Assembly: GCA_902774335.1 (NCBI GenBank)
Contig: CACYHW010000008.1
Coordinates: 1 to 64,000, forward strand
Origin: an uncultured Bacteroidales bacterium
Lineage (GTDB): Bacteria > Bacteroidota > Bacteroidia > Bacteroidales > Bacteroidaceae
Direction of reading: 5' to 3'
DNA: 64,000 nucleotides
A program made the translations under genes and the position numbers. Below are positions 53,333 to 61,796 of the stretch, one piece after another (the stretch's first letter is position 1; each line of letters starts with the position of its first letter). The notes beneath the pieces were generated by a model, which saw only the letters and a list, made by a program, of their open reading frames with translations, did no database searches and was not told where the DNA came from.

Positions 53333-54088
53333 GTAATCAGTCACCCAATTGGCAGGTTTCTTGTCAATCCTGAGCAGATAATATTCGCGGTAAGGATTCT
53401 GTAGCAACGACGCATATTTCTTAGCCAAGCTCTTGATATCAGAAAGTTTGGAATTGATTATCTCAATATCCTTTTTCCCAATGGCATCGTACATACCCTG
53501 GTTAATTGACACAAGAGCGGCGTTATTACCGTTTCTTGGAGACCAGCATTTTGCGCCGTATTGTCTGTTGAAGAATCGATAGGTAGTTCCATCAAGACCG
53601 GCAGCCATAGCCATTACGCCCTCTCCGGACTTAAGGATATCCAGTTTCTGTTGAATCCACTGTTTTTCAGGCAGATTACTGGCCGAATAAACCGCAGCAT
53701 CTATCAGATTCCTCATCTGATAAGCTAGTTCCTCATCTATTTCAAGCACGTGAGGCTCTGTCTGATTCTGCACTTTTAGTTCCAGACGACACTCCATAGA
53801 CTGGCTGTTGCAGACACATTGGATTTCATAGCTCTCCTCAAAAGACGGTTCAACTTTTGTGCTCCAGCATACCACGTCATAATTTCTGGGAGATTTCATC
53901 ATTTCCTCCATCTGTTTCTGGAAGCCTTCGGGGTCTTCAAGCATATTACCACTCCATACCATCGTATACGTTGGGAGCGGTTTGTCACAAGGTTGCAGAT
54001 ACTCATTTGTTCTCTGCGCCATAGCCGACATTGCAAACATCAGCAAAAGACCGGATAAAACCGGCTTAAGATACATTCTCATATTCAT
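53330..54088 (-). CDS. Exported protein of unknown function
   Basis: 252-aa protein with a signal peptide (LSGLLLMFAMSAMAQ, cleaved near 24). I do not recognise a domain. The mature part has a Cys-containing beta-rich stretch (YEIQCVCNSQSMECRLELKV) and helical segments. It starts 1 nt after the stop of the CarboxypepD_reg-like gene, so it is co-transcribed with it and probably with the TonB-domain gene. Start could also be the third or fifth codon (M3, M5). Confidence 0.72.
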   Translation of the reverse strand: MNMRMYLKPVLSGLLLMFAMSAMAQRTNEYLQPCDKPLPTYTMVWSGNMLEDPEGFQKQMEEMMKSPRNYDVVCWSTKVEPSFEESYEIQCVCNSQSMECRLELKVQNQTEPHVLEIDEELAYQMRNLIDAAVYSASNLPEKQWIQQKLDILKSGEGVMAMAAGLDGTTYRFFNRQYGAKCWSPRNGNNAALVSINQGMYDAIGKKDIEIINSKLSDIKSLAKKYASLLQNPYREYYLLRIDKKPANWVTDY

Positions 54089-54089
54089 T

Positions 54090-54575
54090 CTATTTTATTG
54101 GTTTCAACCTAATCTCATAAGTCCCGCGGTCAATCGGGAAAGACAGCTTTTCATACCCTTCTGCCTCGAAAGACAGATAATTGTCCGTGCTTTTAATACC
54201 TATAAGCATAAAGAAACCGTCTTTCTGGTCTGCATTGGTAATTGTAACGGCACGATCCACAAAATCACGCTCACAGATCCTTACCTCTTTATTTGCAATA
54301 GGATTGCCGTCAGCGTCAAGTACATGTCCGTTAACCCTTCCTCCCGCTTTAGGAGCAGACTCTATCGGCTTGTGCATATCTTCAATATTCTTTCTGACCA
54401 AGGAATCCAGCTGTTCTCTGCTCATCTGGCTCAACTCATTAATCCTTTCAAGTGTAGAATCCAGTTTAGTCTGCAATTTCGCACTATTCTTCTCTGCAGT
54501 CCCCACCTGCTGTGCACTCAAAGGAAAGCACACCATCATAAAGACTGGAATCAAAAACAATAAATTCTTTCTCAT
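54090..54575 (-). CDS. Small exported protein with carboxypeptidase-regulatory-like domain
   Basis: 161-aa protein. Signal peptide MRKNLLFLIPVFMMVCFPLSAQ; a helical stretch about 25-65 (KLQTKLDSTLERINELSQMS) that may form a coiled coil; then a beta-sandwich like CarboxypepD_reg at about 80-160 (GGRVNGHVLDADGNPIANKEV, SFEAEGYEKLSFPI). Free-standing forms of this domain, normally found at the N-terminus of TonB receptors, are uncommon. Function unknown; first gene of the three-gene minus-strand set. Confidence 0.75.
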   Translation of the reverse strand: MRKNLLFLIPVFMMVCFPLSAQQVGTAEKNSAKLQTKLDSTLERINELSQMSREQLDSLVRKNIEDMHKPIESAPKAGGRVNGHVLDADGNPIANKEVRICERDFVDRAVTITNADQKDGFFMLIGIKSTDNYLSFEAEGYEKLSFPIDRGTYEIRLKPIK

Positions 54576-54775
54576 AAAGCAATTAATCCGGCTATCTATT
54601 CTCTAAACTGATTTATACCCCAAATGCGTCTCCTGTTAAAGAACTTTTCTCATAATAATGCTTAAATCAATTTACTGACTATCACGGAGCGGTATGGGGA
54701 TACCTGTTGTCTTATAATCGGGATCTGAAAAGCCCTCCCGATACGATCCTTTTATGTCATGTGTCAAGAAATAAG

Positions 54776-54783
54776 TATTTTTG
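54776..54783 (+). promoter_or_regulatory. -7 element of mtgA
   Basis: TATTTTTG, exact TAnnTTTG, 24 nt before the ATG at 54808. The 232-nt divergent gap also holds ATGTCATGTGTCA (54754-54766), a fragment like the TGACAC repeats. Confidence 0.55.
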
Positions 54784-54807
54784 CAGCCTATTAGGACTCA
54801 ATCGTTT

Positions 54808-55473
54808 ATGAAGAAGCGCAAATGGACATACAAGCTGTTAGTAAGACTACCCCTACTCTTTATTGCCTTCAGCTTTGCCCTGGTGCTTCTGTTACGATAC
54901 GTTCCCATAAAATATACTCCGCTCATGCTTAAACGCTCCATCGAGAACCGTAAAGTGGAGTCATTTAAGAATCAGCACACTTGGGTTAGCCTGGATAAGA
55001 TATCGCCTCAACTTGCCAAGGCCGTAGTTCTGACCGAGGACCAGAAGTTCTATCAGCATCACGGTTTTGATTGGGAAGAGATCCGTAAGATGCGTGATGA
55101 CCACCTGAACAAAGGGACCAAAATCCGTGGTTGCAGCACCATATCGCAACAAACTGCCAAGAACGTATTTACATTCGGCTCCCGCACCGGCGCTAGGAAG
55201 ATCTGTGAAGCTTACTGGACAGTTCTGATAGAACTACTCTGGAGCAAGGACCGCATAATGGAAGTCTACCTTAATGTGATTGAGATGGGCCCCGGCATCT
55301 ATGGTGCCGAAGCCGCCGCCCGGCATTATTTTAATTGTCAAGCCGGCAAACTTACCCGCAGACAAGCCATATCCATCGCCATTTGCCTGCCCAACCCGCT
55401 AAAGAGCAATCCCACCAAGCTGACTCCCTACCTCCGTAACCGATGCAATACTCTGCTTGAACAGATGCAATGA
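54808..55473 (+). CDS. mtgA: Monofunctional biosynthetic peptidoglycan transglycosylase
   Basis: 221-aa GT51 enzyme polymerising lipid II into glycan strands. N-terminal TM at 10-30; catalytic Glu77 in VVLTEDQKFYQHHGFDW, then GCSTISQQTAKN, RKICEAYWTVLIELLWSKDRIMEVYLNVIEMGPGIYGAEAAA with the second Glu. No transpeptidase domain. The start at 54808 gives the basic KKRKWTYK cytoplasmic end. Confidence 0.95.
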   Translation: MKKRKWTYKLLVRLPLLFIAFSFALVLLLRYVPIKYTPLMLKRSIENRKVESFKNQHTWVSLDKISPQLAKAVVLTEDQKFYQHHGFDWEEIRKMRDDHLNKGTKIRGCSTISQQTAKNVFTFGSRTGARKICEAYWTVLIELLWSKDRIMEVYLNVIEMGPGIYGAEAAARHYFNCQAGKLTRRQAISIAICLPNPLKSNPTKLTPYLRNRCNTLLEQMQ

Positions 55474-55493
55474 GGAATCTCGCCAAAGGGAAC

Positions 55494-55528
55494 AAAAAAG
55501 CGGCCCCCGCAAAAGGAGCCGCCTTTTC
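55494..55528. terminator. Terminator after mtgA
   Basis: GCGGC/GCCGC stem with A6 before and T4 after, so it may act on both the mtgA and nqr transcripts. Confidence 0.7.
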
Positions 55529-55540
55529 AATTCTTGAAAA

Positions 55541-55573
55541 TGATACAAAAGGGGCCTGACCCCAATTGTATCA
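55541..55573. repeat. Palindrome at the nqrF stop
   Basis: TGATACAA/TTGTATCA outer arms and GGGG/CCCC inner arms. The right-hand TCA is the TGA stop of nqrF. It resembles the TGACAC family with T replacing C. Confidence 0.8.
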
Positions 55574-56839
55574 TCCGCCAAAGTTATCGTACATGATGGA
55601 GGCGGGATCAACGCCCAGGTTGTCCAGCATTCCGGTAACGGCCTTTGACATGGGGCCGGGACCGCACATGTAGTACTCGATATCCTCGGGAGCCTCGTGG
55701 TCCTTCAGATATGTCTCGTACATTACGTTGTGTACAAAACCCGGAGTGTACTTTACGCCAGCTGCATCGGCTGCGGGATCGGGACGGTCCAGAGCCAGAT
55801 GGAAGTGGAAATTGGGGAACTCCTTCTCGATCTGCAGGAAGTCCTGCAGGTAGAATACCTCGTTGAGGGCACGTGCTCCGTAGAAGTAGTGCATCTCGCG
55901 GTCGGTAGTCTTGAGGGTCTTGGTCATGTGCATGATCTGTGCACGCAAAGGAGCCATACCGGCACCGCCACCAACCCAAATCATCTCCTTCTTTGAGTCA
56001 AAGATAGGATGGAACTCACCGTAAGGACCTGACATGATTACCTTGTCACCGGGCTTGAGGCTGAAGATATAAGATGAAGCCACGCCTGTGGGAACATCCT
56101 GGAAGCCAACCTCGGGTTTCGGTTTGAAAGGAGGAGTAGCAATACGTACCGTCAGCATGATGCGGTCACCCTCGGCCGGATAGTTAGCCATAGAGTAAGC
56201 ACGGATGGTAGACTCCTTTACGACCGATTTAAGGCCAAAGAGACCGAACTTCTCCCATGCGGGCAGATACTCAGGACCGATAAGATCCTTGTCGATATCC
56301 TTATCATAATCCATGGTGTATGCGGGGATCTTGATCTGAGCGTAACTACCGGGCAGGAAGTCCATATGCTCGCCAGCGGGAAGCTGTACGATGAACTCCT
56401 TGATGAATGTAGCCACGTTCTTGTTGGAGATAACCTCGCACTCCCACTCTTTTACGCCGAGTACGCTCTCAGGAACCTTGATGGCCAGGTCACCCTTGAC
56501 CTTGCACTGGCAACCCAGACGCCAGTTGTCCTTGATCTGCTTGCGAGTGAAGTGACCCTTTTCTGAGTCAAGGATCTCACCGCCGCCCTCAACGACCTGG
56601 CATTTGCACTGTCCGCAAGAACCCTTACCGCCGCAGGCAGAGGGCAGATAAACACCGTTCTCGGCCAGAGTGCTCAAGAGGCTTGCGCCTGAATTCACCT
56701 CAAGTTCCTTGTCGCCGTTGATGGTTACCTTGACCTTGCCTGAGGCAACAAGGTAGCTCTTGGCCACCAGCAGGATAACTACCAGCAGCAGGATAACGGC
56801 CAGGAAAACTATAATACTTGAAATATAGATGTTGTTCAT
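55571..56839 (-). CDS. nqrF: Na+-translocating NADH:quinone reductase subunit F
   Basis: 422-aa NADH-oxidising subunit. N-terminal TM (5-27); [2Fe-2S] ferredoxin domain with Cys69, 75, 78 and 110 (LPSACGGKGSCGQC, WRLGCQC); FAD domain with RAYSMANYP; NADH domain with WVGGGAGMAPLR and YYMCGPGPM. It passes electrons from NADH to the FMN sites of NqrB/NqrC. Last gene of nqrABCDEF; 12 nt after nqrE. Confidence 0.97.
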   Translation of the reverse strand: MNNIYISSIIVFLAVILLLVVILLVAKSYLVASGKVKVTINGDKELEVNSGASLLSTLAENGVYLPSACGGKGSCGQCKCQVVEGGGEILDSEKGHFTRKQIKDNWRLGCQCKVKGDLAIKVPESVLGVKEWECEVISNKNVATFIKEFIVQLPAGEHMDFLPGSYAQIKIPAYTMDYDKDIDKDLIGPEYLPAWEKFGLFGLKSVVKESTIRAYSMANYPAEGDRIMLTVRIATPPFKPKPEVGFQDVPTGVASSYIFSLKPGDKVIMSGPYGEFHPIFDSKKEMIWVGGGAGMAPLRAQIMHMTKTLKTTDREMHYFYGARALNEVFYLQDFLQIEKEFPNFHFHLALDRPDPAADAAGVKYTPGFVHNVMYETYLKDHEAPEDIEYYMCGPGPMSKAVTGMLDNLGVDPASIMYDNFGG

Positions 56840-56851
56840 AATATTACCTTT

Positions 56852-57460
56852 TTAAATTGCCAGACCTGAGAAACACATGAAAGCCATGGCCATCAGACCT
56901 ACGGTAATGAAAGTTATACCGACACCCTTCAGGGGTTTGGGTACATCGCAATATTCCATCTTCTCACGGATGGCAGCCAGGCAGACGATAGCCAGAGCCC
57001 AACCGATACCGGAACCCAATGCGTAAGCGATTGAGTCACCGAAAGAGGTTATGGCCTGAGTGTTGTCCGGATCCATACCGATACGCTGCTGCATGAACAG
57101 TGAAGCACCCATGATGGCGCAGTTCACGGCGATAAGCGGCAGGAATATACCAAGTGAGTTGTAGAGTGACGGAGAGAATTTCTCAACCACCATCTCAACC
57201 AGCTGGACGATACCGGCTATAACAGCAATGAAAAGGATGAAACTCAGGAACTCCAGACCCATCGGCTCCAGGACCTTGGTCTGAAGCAGATAGTTAACAG
57301 GAAGTGTAATGAGCTCAACAAAGATAACAGCCACACCAAGTCCCAAAGACGTCTTTACGTTCTTGGATACTGCCAGGAATGAGCACATACCCAGGAAGAA
57401 CGCAAATATCATATTGTCGACAAATATCGACCTTACAAATAAACTGAAGAAATGTTCCAT
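56852..57460 (-). CDS. nqrE: Na+-translocating NADH:quinone reductase subunit E
   Basis: 202-aa membrane subunit with six TM helices, homologous to NqrD. Signature sequences [31 protein letters not shown] and [11 protein letters not shown]. It forms part of the sodium/electron path at the membrane core with NqrD, including the inter-subunit iron site. 19 nt after nqrD. Confidence 0.97.
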   Translation of the reverse strand: MEHFFSLFVRSIFVDNMIFAFFLGMCSFLAVSKNVKTSLGLGVAVIFVELITLPVNYLLQTKVLEPMGLEFLSFILFIAVIAGIVQLVEMVVEKFSPSLYNSLGIFLPLIAVNCAIMGASLFMQQRIGMDPDNTQAITSFGDSIAYALGSGIGWALAIVCLAAIREKMEYCDVPKPLKGVGITFITVGLMAMAFMCFSGLAI

Positions 57461-57479
57461 AGTTCTTTACGCTTTGAGA

Positions 57480-58100
57480 TTAGTTTTCCTGTAAATCCTT
57501 GTTCTTGGCGCGGTGGTACCAGATGATGCAGCCAGCCAGGATAAGAGCCATAGGAGGCATGATCATAAGACCGTTGTTCAGGTAACCGGCCTCATAGCAG
57601 GCCTGCGGTATAACCTGGAAACCGAACAGTGTTCCGCTACCAAAAAGTTCACGTACAAAAGCAACCACTACCAGAATGGCAGCATAGCCGAGACCGTTAC
57701 CTATACCGTCCAGGAAAGATGCCCAGGGGCCGTTCTGCATGGCGAAAGCCTCCAGACGACCCATAAGGATACAGTTGGTGATGATAAGTCCGATATAAAC
57801 GGAAAGCTGAACGCTCACATCATATGCAAAAGCCTTAAGGATCTCGCTTACCACGGTAACCAGAGCAGCTACAACCACAAGCTGGATGATGATGCGGATA
57901 CGGTTAGGAATTGTATTACGCAGGAGTGAGATAATCACGTTTGACATGGCCACGATGATGGTAACTGAAAGACCCATCACGATGGCAGGTTTAAGCTGAG
58001 CCGTTACGGCCAGAGCCGAGCAGATACCCAGAATCTGAACCAATACAGGGTTATTGATCCATAAAGGCTGTTTAAAAGCCTCAGTGTTCTTGTTTGCCAT
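57480..58100 (-). CDS. nqrD: Na+-translocating NADH:quinone reductase subunit D
   Basis: 206-aa six-TM membrane subunit (NNPVLVQILGICSALAVT, TNCILMGRLEAFAM, DGIGNGLGYA). The start MANKNTEAFKQPL at 58100 is 7 nt after the nqrC stop; a longer in-frame extension would overlap nqrC. Pairs with NqrE. Confidence 0.97.
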   Translation of the reverse strand: MANKNTEAFKQPLWINNPVLVQILGICSALAVTAQLKPAIVMGLSVTIIVAMSNVIISLLRNTIPNRIRIIIQLVVVAALVTVVSEILKAFAYDVSVQLSVYIGLIITNCILMGRLEAFAMQNGPWASFLDGIGNGLGYAAILVVVAFVRELFGSGTLFGFQVIPQACYEAGYLNNGLMIMPPMALILAGCIIWYHRAKNKDLQEN

Positions 58101-58107
58101 AATCCTA

Positions 58108-59001
58108 TCAGTCGTTAGAGTTTTCATCGCAGCACTCATCGGCACCCTCCTCGCAGCCGCCTTCCTTGCAGCACTGCTTGGTCAGGAACGGAATGTATGC
58201 TGACAGCACCTTATTAATCATTGAATTCACACCGGTTGATGTGATGGTTGCGCCGGTCACACCGTCAACCTCGAACTTGGAGTTCTGGTCAGCCTTGCCA
58301 AACTTGACAACCTTGAGACCTACCTCGCTACCGTTCACAACCTCTTTGCCGGGGAATCTGTTCTGGAACTTAAGACCGGCAATCTCGCCACCCAGACCCG
58401 GAGTCTCGGATGAGTGTGAGAAATATACACCGTAAACTGTGTTACGGTCCTCGTTCAGAGCAATGTAACCCCAGATTGTACCCCACAGACCAAGTCCGTT
58501 CATAGGAATGACGTATTTCTTCTGACCTTCAATCTCGGCCACAAAAACGTGGAGATTACCATTGTCGGCCTCGGCCTTGTAACTGGTATTGAACTCACCG
58601 TCATACTCAGTCAGCTTACCGTCAGTTGCCATAAGCGCATCGGACTTGATAACCTGGTCGTAGGTGCCGGCCACATCGGGCAGGTCACGCAGATTCAGGG
58701 CTGAGAGTATCTGCTGCTTGGTATCGTTGATTACATTGGCGGTCTGACGATCCTTGAGAGTCTGTGAAACGAACACCAGGAGGAAAGCCACTATGATAAC
58801 CATCACGGCAGCATAGACGATAGTGTATACGTTGCTGTTGGTGTTGAGACCCTTCTTGGCGGGAGCGGCAGGCTCTGCGCCGGCCTCAACAATCTCTTCG
58901 AACTCGCTCTGAGGTGCCTGACACATGGGGCACTGCTCAGGAGCCTTGTCTCCTTCGTGGACATAGCCACAAACCTTGCATTTGAATTTTTTCGTAGCCA
59001 T
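58108..59001 (-). CDS. nqrC: Na+-NQR subunit C fused to an N-terminal rubredoxin-like domain
   Basis: 297-aa protein, longer than common NqrC (~220-260). Residues 1-40 are a rubredoxin-like knuckle with Cys8, Cys11, Cys24 and Cys27 (CKVCGYVHEG, CPMC), predicted cytoplasmic. A TM at about 57-80 follows, then the periplasmic FMN-binding domain with DGVTGATITS, where Thr252 in the DxxTGAT motif is the expected covalent FMN site. The last ~20 residues are rich in Cys and Glu (KQCCKEGGCEEG, ECC). The extra iron centre could offer another electron route to or from NQR. Both additions are unusual. Confidence 0.93.
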   Translation of the reverse strand: MATKKFKCKVCGYVHEGDKAPEQCPMCQAPQSEFEEIVEAGAEPAAPAKKGLNTNSNVYTIVYAAVMVIIVAFLLVFVSQTLKDRQTANVINDTKQQILSALNLRDLPDVAGTYDQVIKSDALMATDGKLTEYDGEFNTSYKAEADNGNLHVFVAEIEGQKKYVIPMNGLGLWGTIWGYIALNEDRNTVYGVYFSHSSETPGLGGEIAGLKFQNRFPGKEVVNGSEVGLKVVKFGKADQNSKFEVDGVTGATITSTGVNSMINKVLSAYIPFLTKQCCKEGGCEEGADECCDENSND

Positions 59002-59006
59002 AATCC

Positions 59007-60170
59007 TTATTTGTTTATTCTGTTAAGACGTTTGTTCACGTTACGCTGTACTACACAGTAGTCAATGAGCGGAGCGAAGCAGTTCATGAGCAGGATGGCA
59101 AGCATCATACCTTCGGGATAACCGGGGTTCATGACGCGGATTGTGATAGCCATCATACCGATCAGGAGACCGTAGATCCACTTACCAACCTCTGTACGGG
59201 CCGATGTCACAGGATCAGTTGCCATGAATACGGCACCGAAGCAGAAACCGCCCAGGCAGATATGCTCGTACCAAGGCATCTGAGCCATAGCGTTGTCGGG
59301 ACCCCACTGGTTGTAAACCAGAGCCATCAGGATACCGCCTGCAAATACTGAAAGCATTGTCTTCCAGCTTGCGATTCCGGTATAGAGAAGCAGCAGAGCA
59401 CCAAGAGCGATGGCGATAACGCTGGTCTCACCTACTGAACCGGGGATGAAGCCCCATACCATATTCATATCAAAGGCGGGAGCGGCAGCGGTGGTAGCAG
59501 CTGTACCCAGAGCGGTGGCAGCGGTCATACCGTCGATGTCGGCACCAAGACCGCAGATTGCGTGGTCAACCACCCAAACGGTCTCACCGGTGATTACTGA
59601 AGGATATGCAAAGAATATGAATGCACGGGTAATCAGGGCAACGTTCAGGAAGTTCATACCTGTACCGCCGAATATCTCCTTGGCAAAGATTACCGAGAAG
59701 GCAACGGCAACGGCCAGAATCCACAGAGGAGTGGTTGCGGGGATAATCAGGGGAATGATGAAACCTGATACCAGGTAACCCTCCTGAATCTCCTCGTGTT
59801 TCCACTGAGCCACGATGAACTCAATTGTAAGACCTACTACATACGAAACAATCAGTCTGGGCAGAACGGCCAGGAAGCCGAACCAGAACTTGTTCCAGAA
59901 AGTAGCCTGCTCAAGCAGACCGGCCAGAGCGAAGTGCTGATAGCCTACGTTGTACATACCGAACAGCAGTGCGGGGCACAGGGCGATGACAACCATGATC
60001 ATCATGCGCTTGCTGTCAAACGAGTCGTGAATGTTCACGCCGTTCTTTGAAGTGGTGTTCGGAACATAAAGGAAGGTCTCAAAACCTTCAAAAACCGAAC
60101 GGAAAGCATGCAGTTTGCCACCCTCCTCGAAATTCGGCTTAATCTTGTCTATGTAATTTCTTAAACTCAT
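59007..60170 (-). CDS. nqrB: Na+-translocating NADH:quinone reductase subunit B
   Basis: 387-aa membrane subunit with about ten TM helices that binds riboflavin, FMN and quinone. The covalent FMN site is DGMTAAT (Thr219 in the ApbE-recognised DxxTxAT motif). GMNFLNVALITRAF and GFCFGAVFMATDPVTS are conserved. Follows nqrA by 14 nt. Confidence 0.97.
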   Translation of the reverse strand: MSLRNYIDKIKPNFEEGGKLHAFRSVFEGFETFLYVPNTTSKNGVNIHDSFDSKRMMIMVVIALCPALLFGMYNVGYQHFALAGLLEQATFWNKFWFGFLAVLPRLIVSYVVGLTIEFIVAQWKHEEIQEGYLVSGFIIPLIIPATTPLWILAVAVAFSVIFAKEIFGGTGMNFLNVALITRAFIFFAYPSVITGETVWVVDHAICGLGADIDGMTAATALGTAATTAAAPAFDMNMVWGFIPGSVGETSVIAIALGALLLLYTGIASWKTMLSVFAGGILMALVYNQWGPDNAMAQMPWYEHICLGGFCFGAVFMATDPVTSARTEVGKWIYGLLIGMMAITIRVMNPGYPEGMMLAILLMNCFAPLIDYCVVQRNVNKRLNRINK

Positions 60171-60184
60171 AACACTTCAGGGTT

Positions 60185-61534
60185 TTAGGCCATTTCGGCA
60201 CGCAGGTTATTGAGGCCCTCGCGCACAATGCGCTGAAGCTCAAGTTTAGATGAATCAACAAACTCGCACAGAGCAAAATCCTCAGGGGCAACCTCGTAGA
60301 TACCGTATGCCTCCATCTTGTCGATATTGCCTGTAATGATAGCCTTGATAAGGAACTCGGGATAGATATCCATGGGGAACACCTTATCGTACTCATTGGA
60401 CATGATCATGTGACGCTCACCGCCCTTGATGCGTGCATCAATGCTGTAACGCTTCTTGCATGTAAGCCAGCTGAAGAATGTGCGGCTTACGCTGTACTGC
60501 TTGAAACGGGGAGCAATCCAGCCCATGAACTCATTCACATCGTCACCCTCGGGGATAACGGTTACCATGTTGGCAAATGCGCCCAGGTAATCATCCTTGG
60601 AGCACTTTACACCGGTCAGCACGTTACCGTTGATGATACGGATATGCTCGGTCTTGTTCAGACGTCCGTCCACAATCGATGAGATCTTGGCTCCGGCAAT
60701 GACCTTAAGATACTGGGGATTTACAATCTCCTCACCTGCCACGGCAATGACGCGGGTCATATCGACCACGCCCTTGTTGAACAGACGGCCGATAAAGATA
60801 ACGGCCTCGGGATCGATGGTCCATACAATCTCACCCTTGTTGACGGGCTTGATGTTGTTGATCTGTACACCTACGTTGCCTGCGGGATGAGCACCCTTGA
60901 ATGCATACAGGTCAACGTTCTTGGCATCGGTAAGAGTCTCTGCTGTCTGGCTGGCGCTGATGCTCAGTGTTGTGGGAGCAATCTTGGCGATTGCGCTCAG
61001 GCCGGTACGGAAGTCCAGCTCGTTGCCCTGGAGTACGAACTCAAAGTCAGGAGCAAGAGGTTTGGAATCGAAAGCCGATACAAAGATGCCTCTGGGAGCA
61101 TCGGCGGGGTTAGCGATCACGTCATAAGGACGCTGACGGAAGAATGAGAAAAGACCGGACTCCAGGAGCGCGGTCTTAACCTCCTCACCTGAGAGCGACT
61201 GAACGCTCTTGGTGCCGAACTCGACATACTTCTGCTTGGCATCGGGCTTGACCACAATGCTCATGACCTTACGGCGGGCACCGCGGTTCACTGCAACAAC
61301 CTCACCGCTCACAGGCGAAACGAATTTCACCTCAGGGTGGTTCTTGTCAATGAACAGAGCCTCACCGGCCTTGACGGTCTGCTGTTCCTTGACGACAGGC
61401 TTGGGAGTGACTCCGGTAAAGTCGTCGGGGCATAACGCGTATGACTCCGCAAGACCAACCTCTGTCAGCTCCTTAACCGGAGCGCCCAGCAACTTGATGT
61501 CCAGACCTTTTCGTAAACGAATGATTTCTGCCAT
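60185..61534 (-). CDS. nqrA: Na+-translocating NADH:quinone reductase subunit A
   Basis: 449-aa peripheral cytoplasmic subunit implicated in quinone binding. It opens IIRLRKGLDIKLLGAP, with VKEQQTVKAGEALFIDKNHPEVKFVSPVSGEVVAVNRGARRKV as the biotinyl-lipoyl-like barrel. First gene of the operon; -7 TAAATTTG at 61584-61591 gives a leader of about 45 nt. Confidence 0.97.
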   Translation of the reverse strand: MAEIIRLRKGLDIKLLGAPVKELTEVGLAESYALCPDDFTGVTPKPVVKEQQTVKAGEALFIDKNHPEVKFVSPVSGEVVAVNRGARRKVMSIVVKPDAKQKYVEFGTKSVQSLSGEEVKTALLESGLFSFFRQRPYDVIANPADAPRGIFVSAFDSKPLAPDFEFVLQGNELDFRTGLSAIAKIAPTTLSISASQTAETLTDAKNVDLYAFKGAHPAGNVGVQINNIKPVNKGEIVWTIDPEAVIFIGRLFNKGVVDMTRVIAVAGEEIVNPQYLKVIAGAKISSIVDGRLNKTEHIRIINGNVLTGVKCSKDDYLGAFANMVTVIPEGDDVNEFMGWIAPRFKQYSVSRTFFSWLTCKKRYSIDARIKGGERHMIMSNEYDKVFPMDIYPEFLIKAIITGNIDKMEAYGIYEVAPEDFALCEFVDSSKLELQRIVREGLNNLRAEMA

Positions 61535-61583
61535 TTTGTTGTTAGTTGAATATATAGTTTAATATTATTCAGAAAATCGGGCG

Positions 61584-61591
61584 CAAATTTA
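61584..61591 (-). promoter_or_regulatory. -7 element of the nqr operon
   Basis: TAAATTTG on the minus strand, exact TAnnTTTG, 50 nt before nqrA. No -33 TTG at normal spacing. Confidence 0.5.
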
Positions 61592-61713
61592 CTAATAAAA
61601 CGGCTAAAACCGGTAGTTAAAAAACAAAAAAGAAACTGCACTTTTCAACACCTACAGGATTATCCCATTTCATCGTAGGATTGTCCGGTTTTCAACAGGT
61701 TTAAGTCACCAAA

Positions 61714-61740
61714 AGTGGAAAAAGTGGTAAAAACTGTGGA
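61714..61740. promoter_or_regulatory. GTGG repeat cluster upstream of the TamB-like gene
   Basis: Three GTGG-A/T-AAA units at 61715, 61724 and 61736 (spacing 9 and 12). Repeats of this kind resemble MraZ boxes, but no mraZ lies in the window. It is upstream of the promoter of the 61797 gene and could be an activator or repressor site. Confidence 0.3.
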
Positions 61741-61758
61741 AAACTTTAAATACGCGTG

Positions 61759-61790
61759 TTGTACATATTAGATTTTTCACTATATTTTTG
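61759..61790 (+). promoter_or_regulatory. Promoter of the TamB-like gene
   Basis: TTG (61759-61761), 21 nt, TATTTTTG (61783-61790). The ATG follows 6 nt later, so the message should be leaderless. Confidence 0.68.
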
Positions 61791-61796
61791 CATGTA

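Noticed and set aside
61620..61760. Replication origin from DnaA-box-like words and AT richness
   Set aside because: No true TTATCCACA cluster and no dnaA/dnaN nearby; GTGG repeats are better seen as regulator sites.
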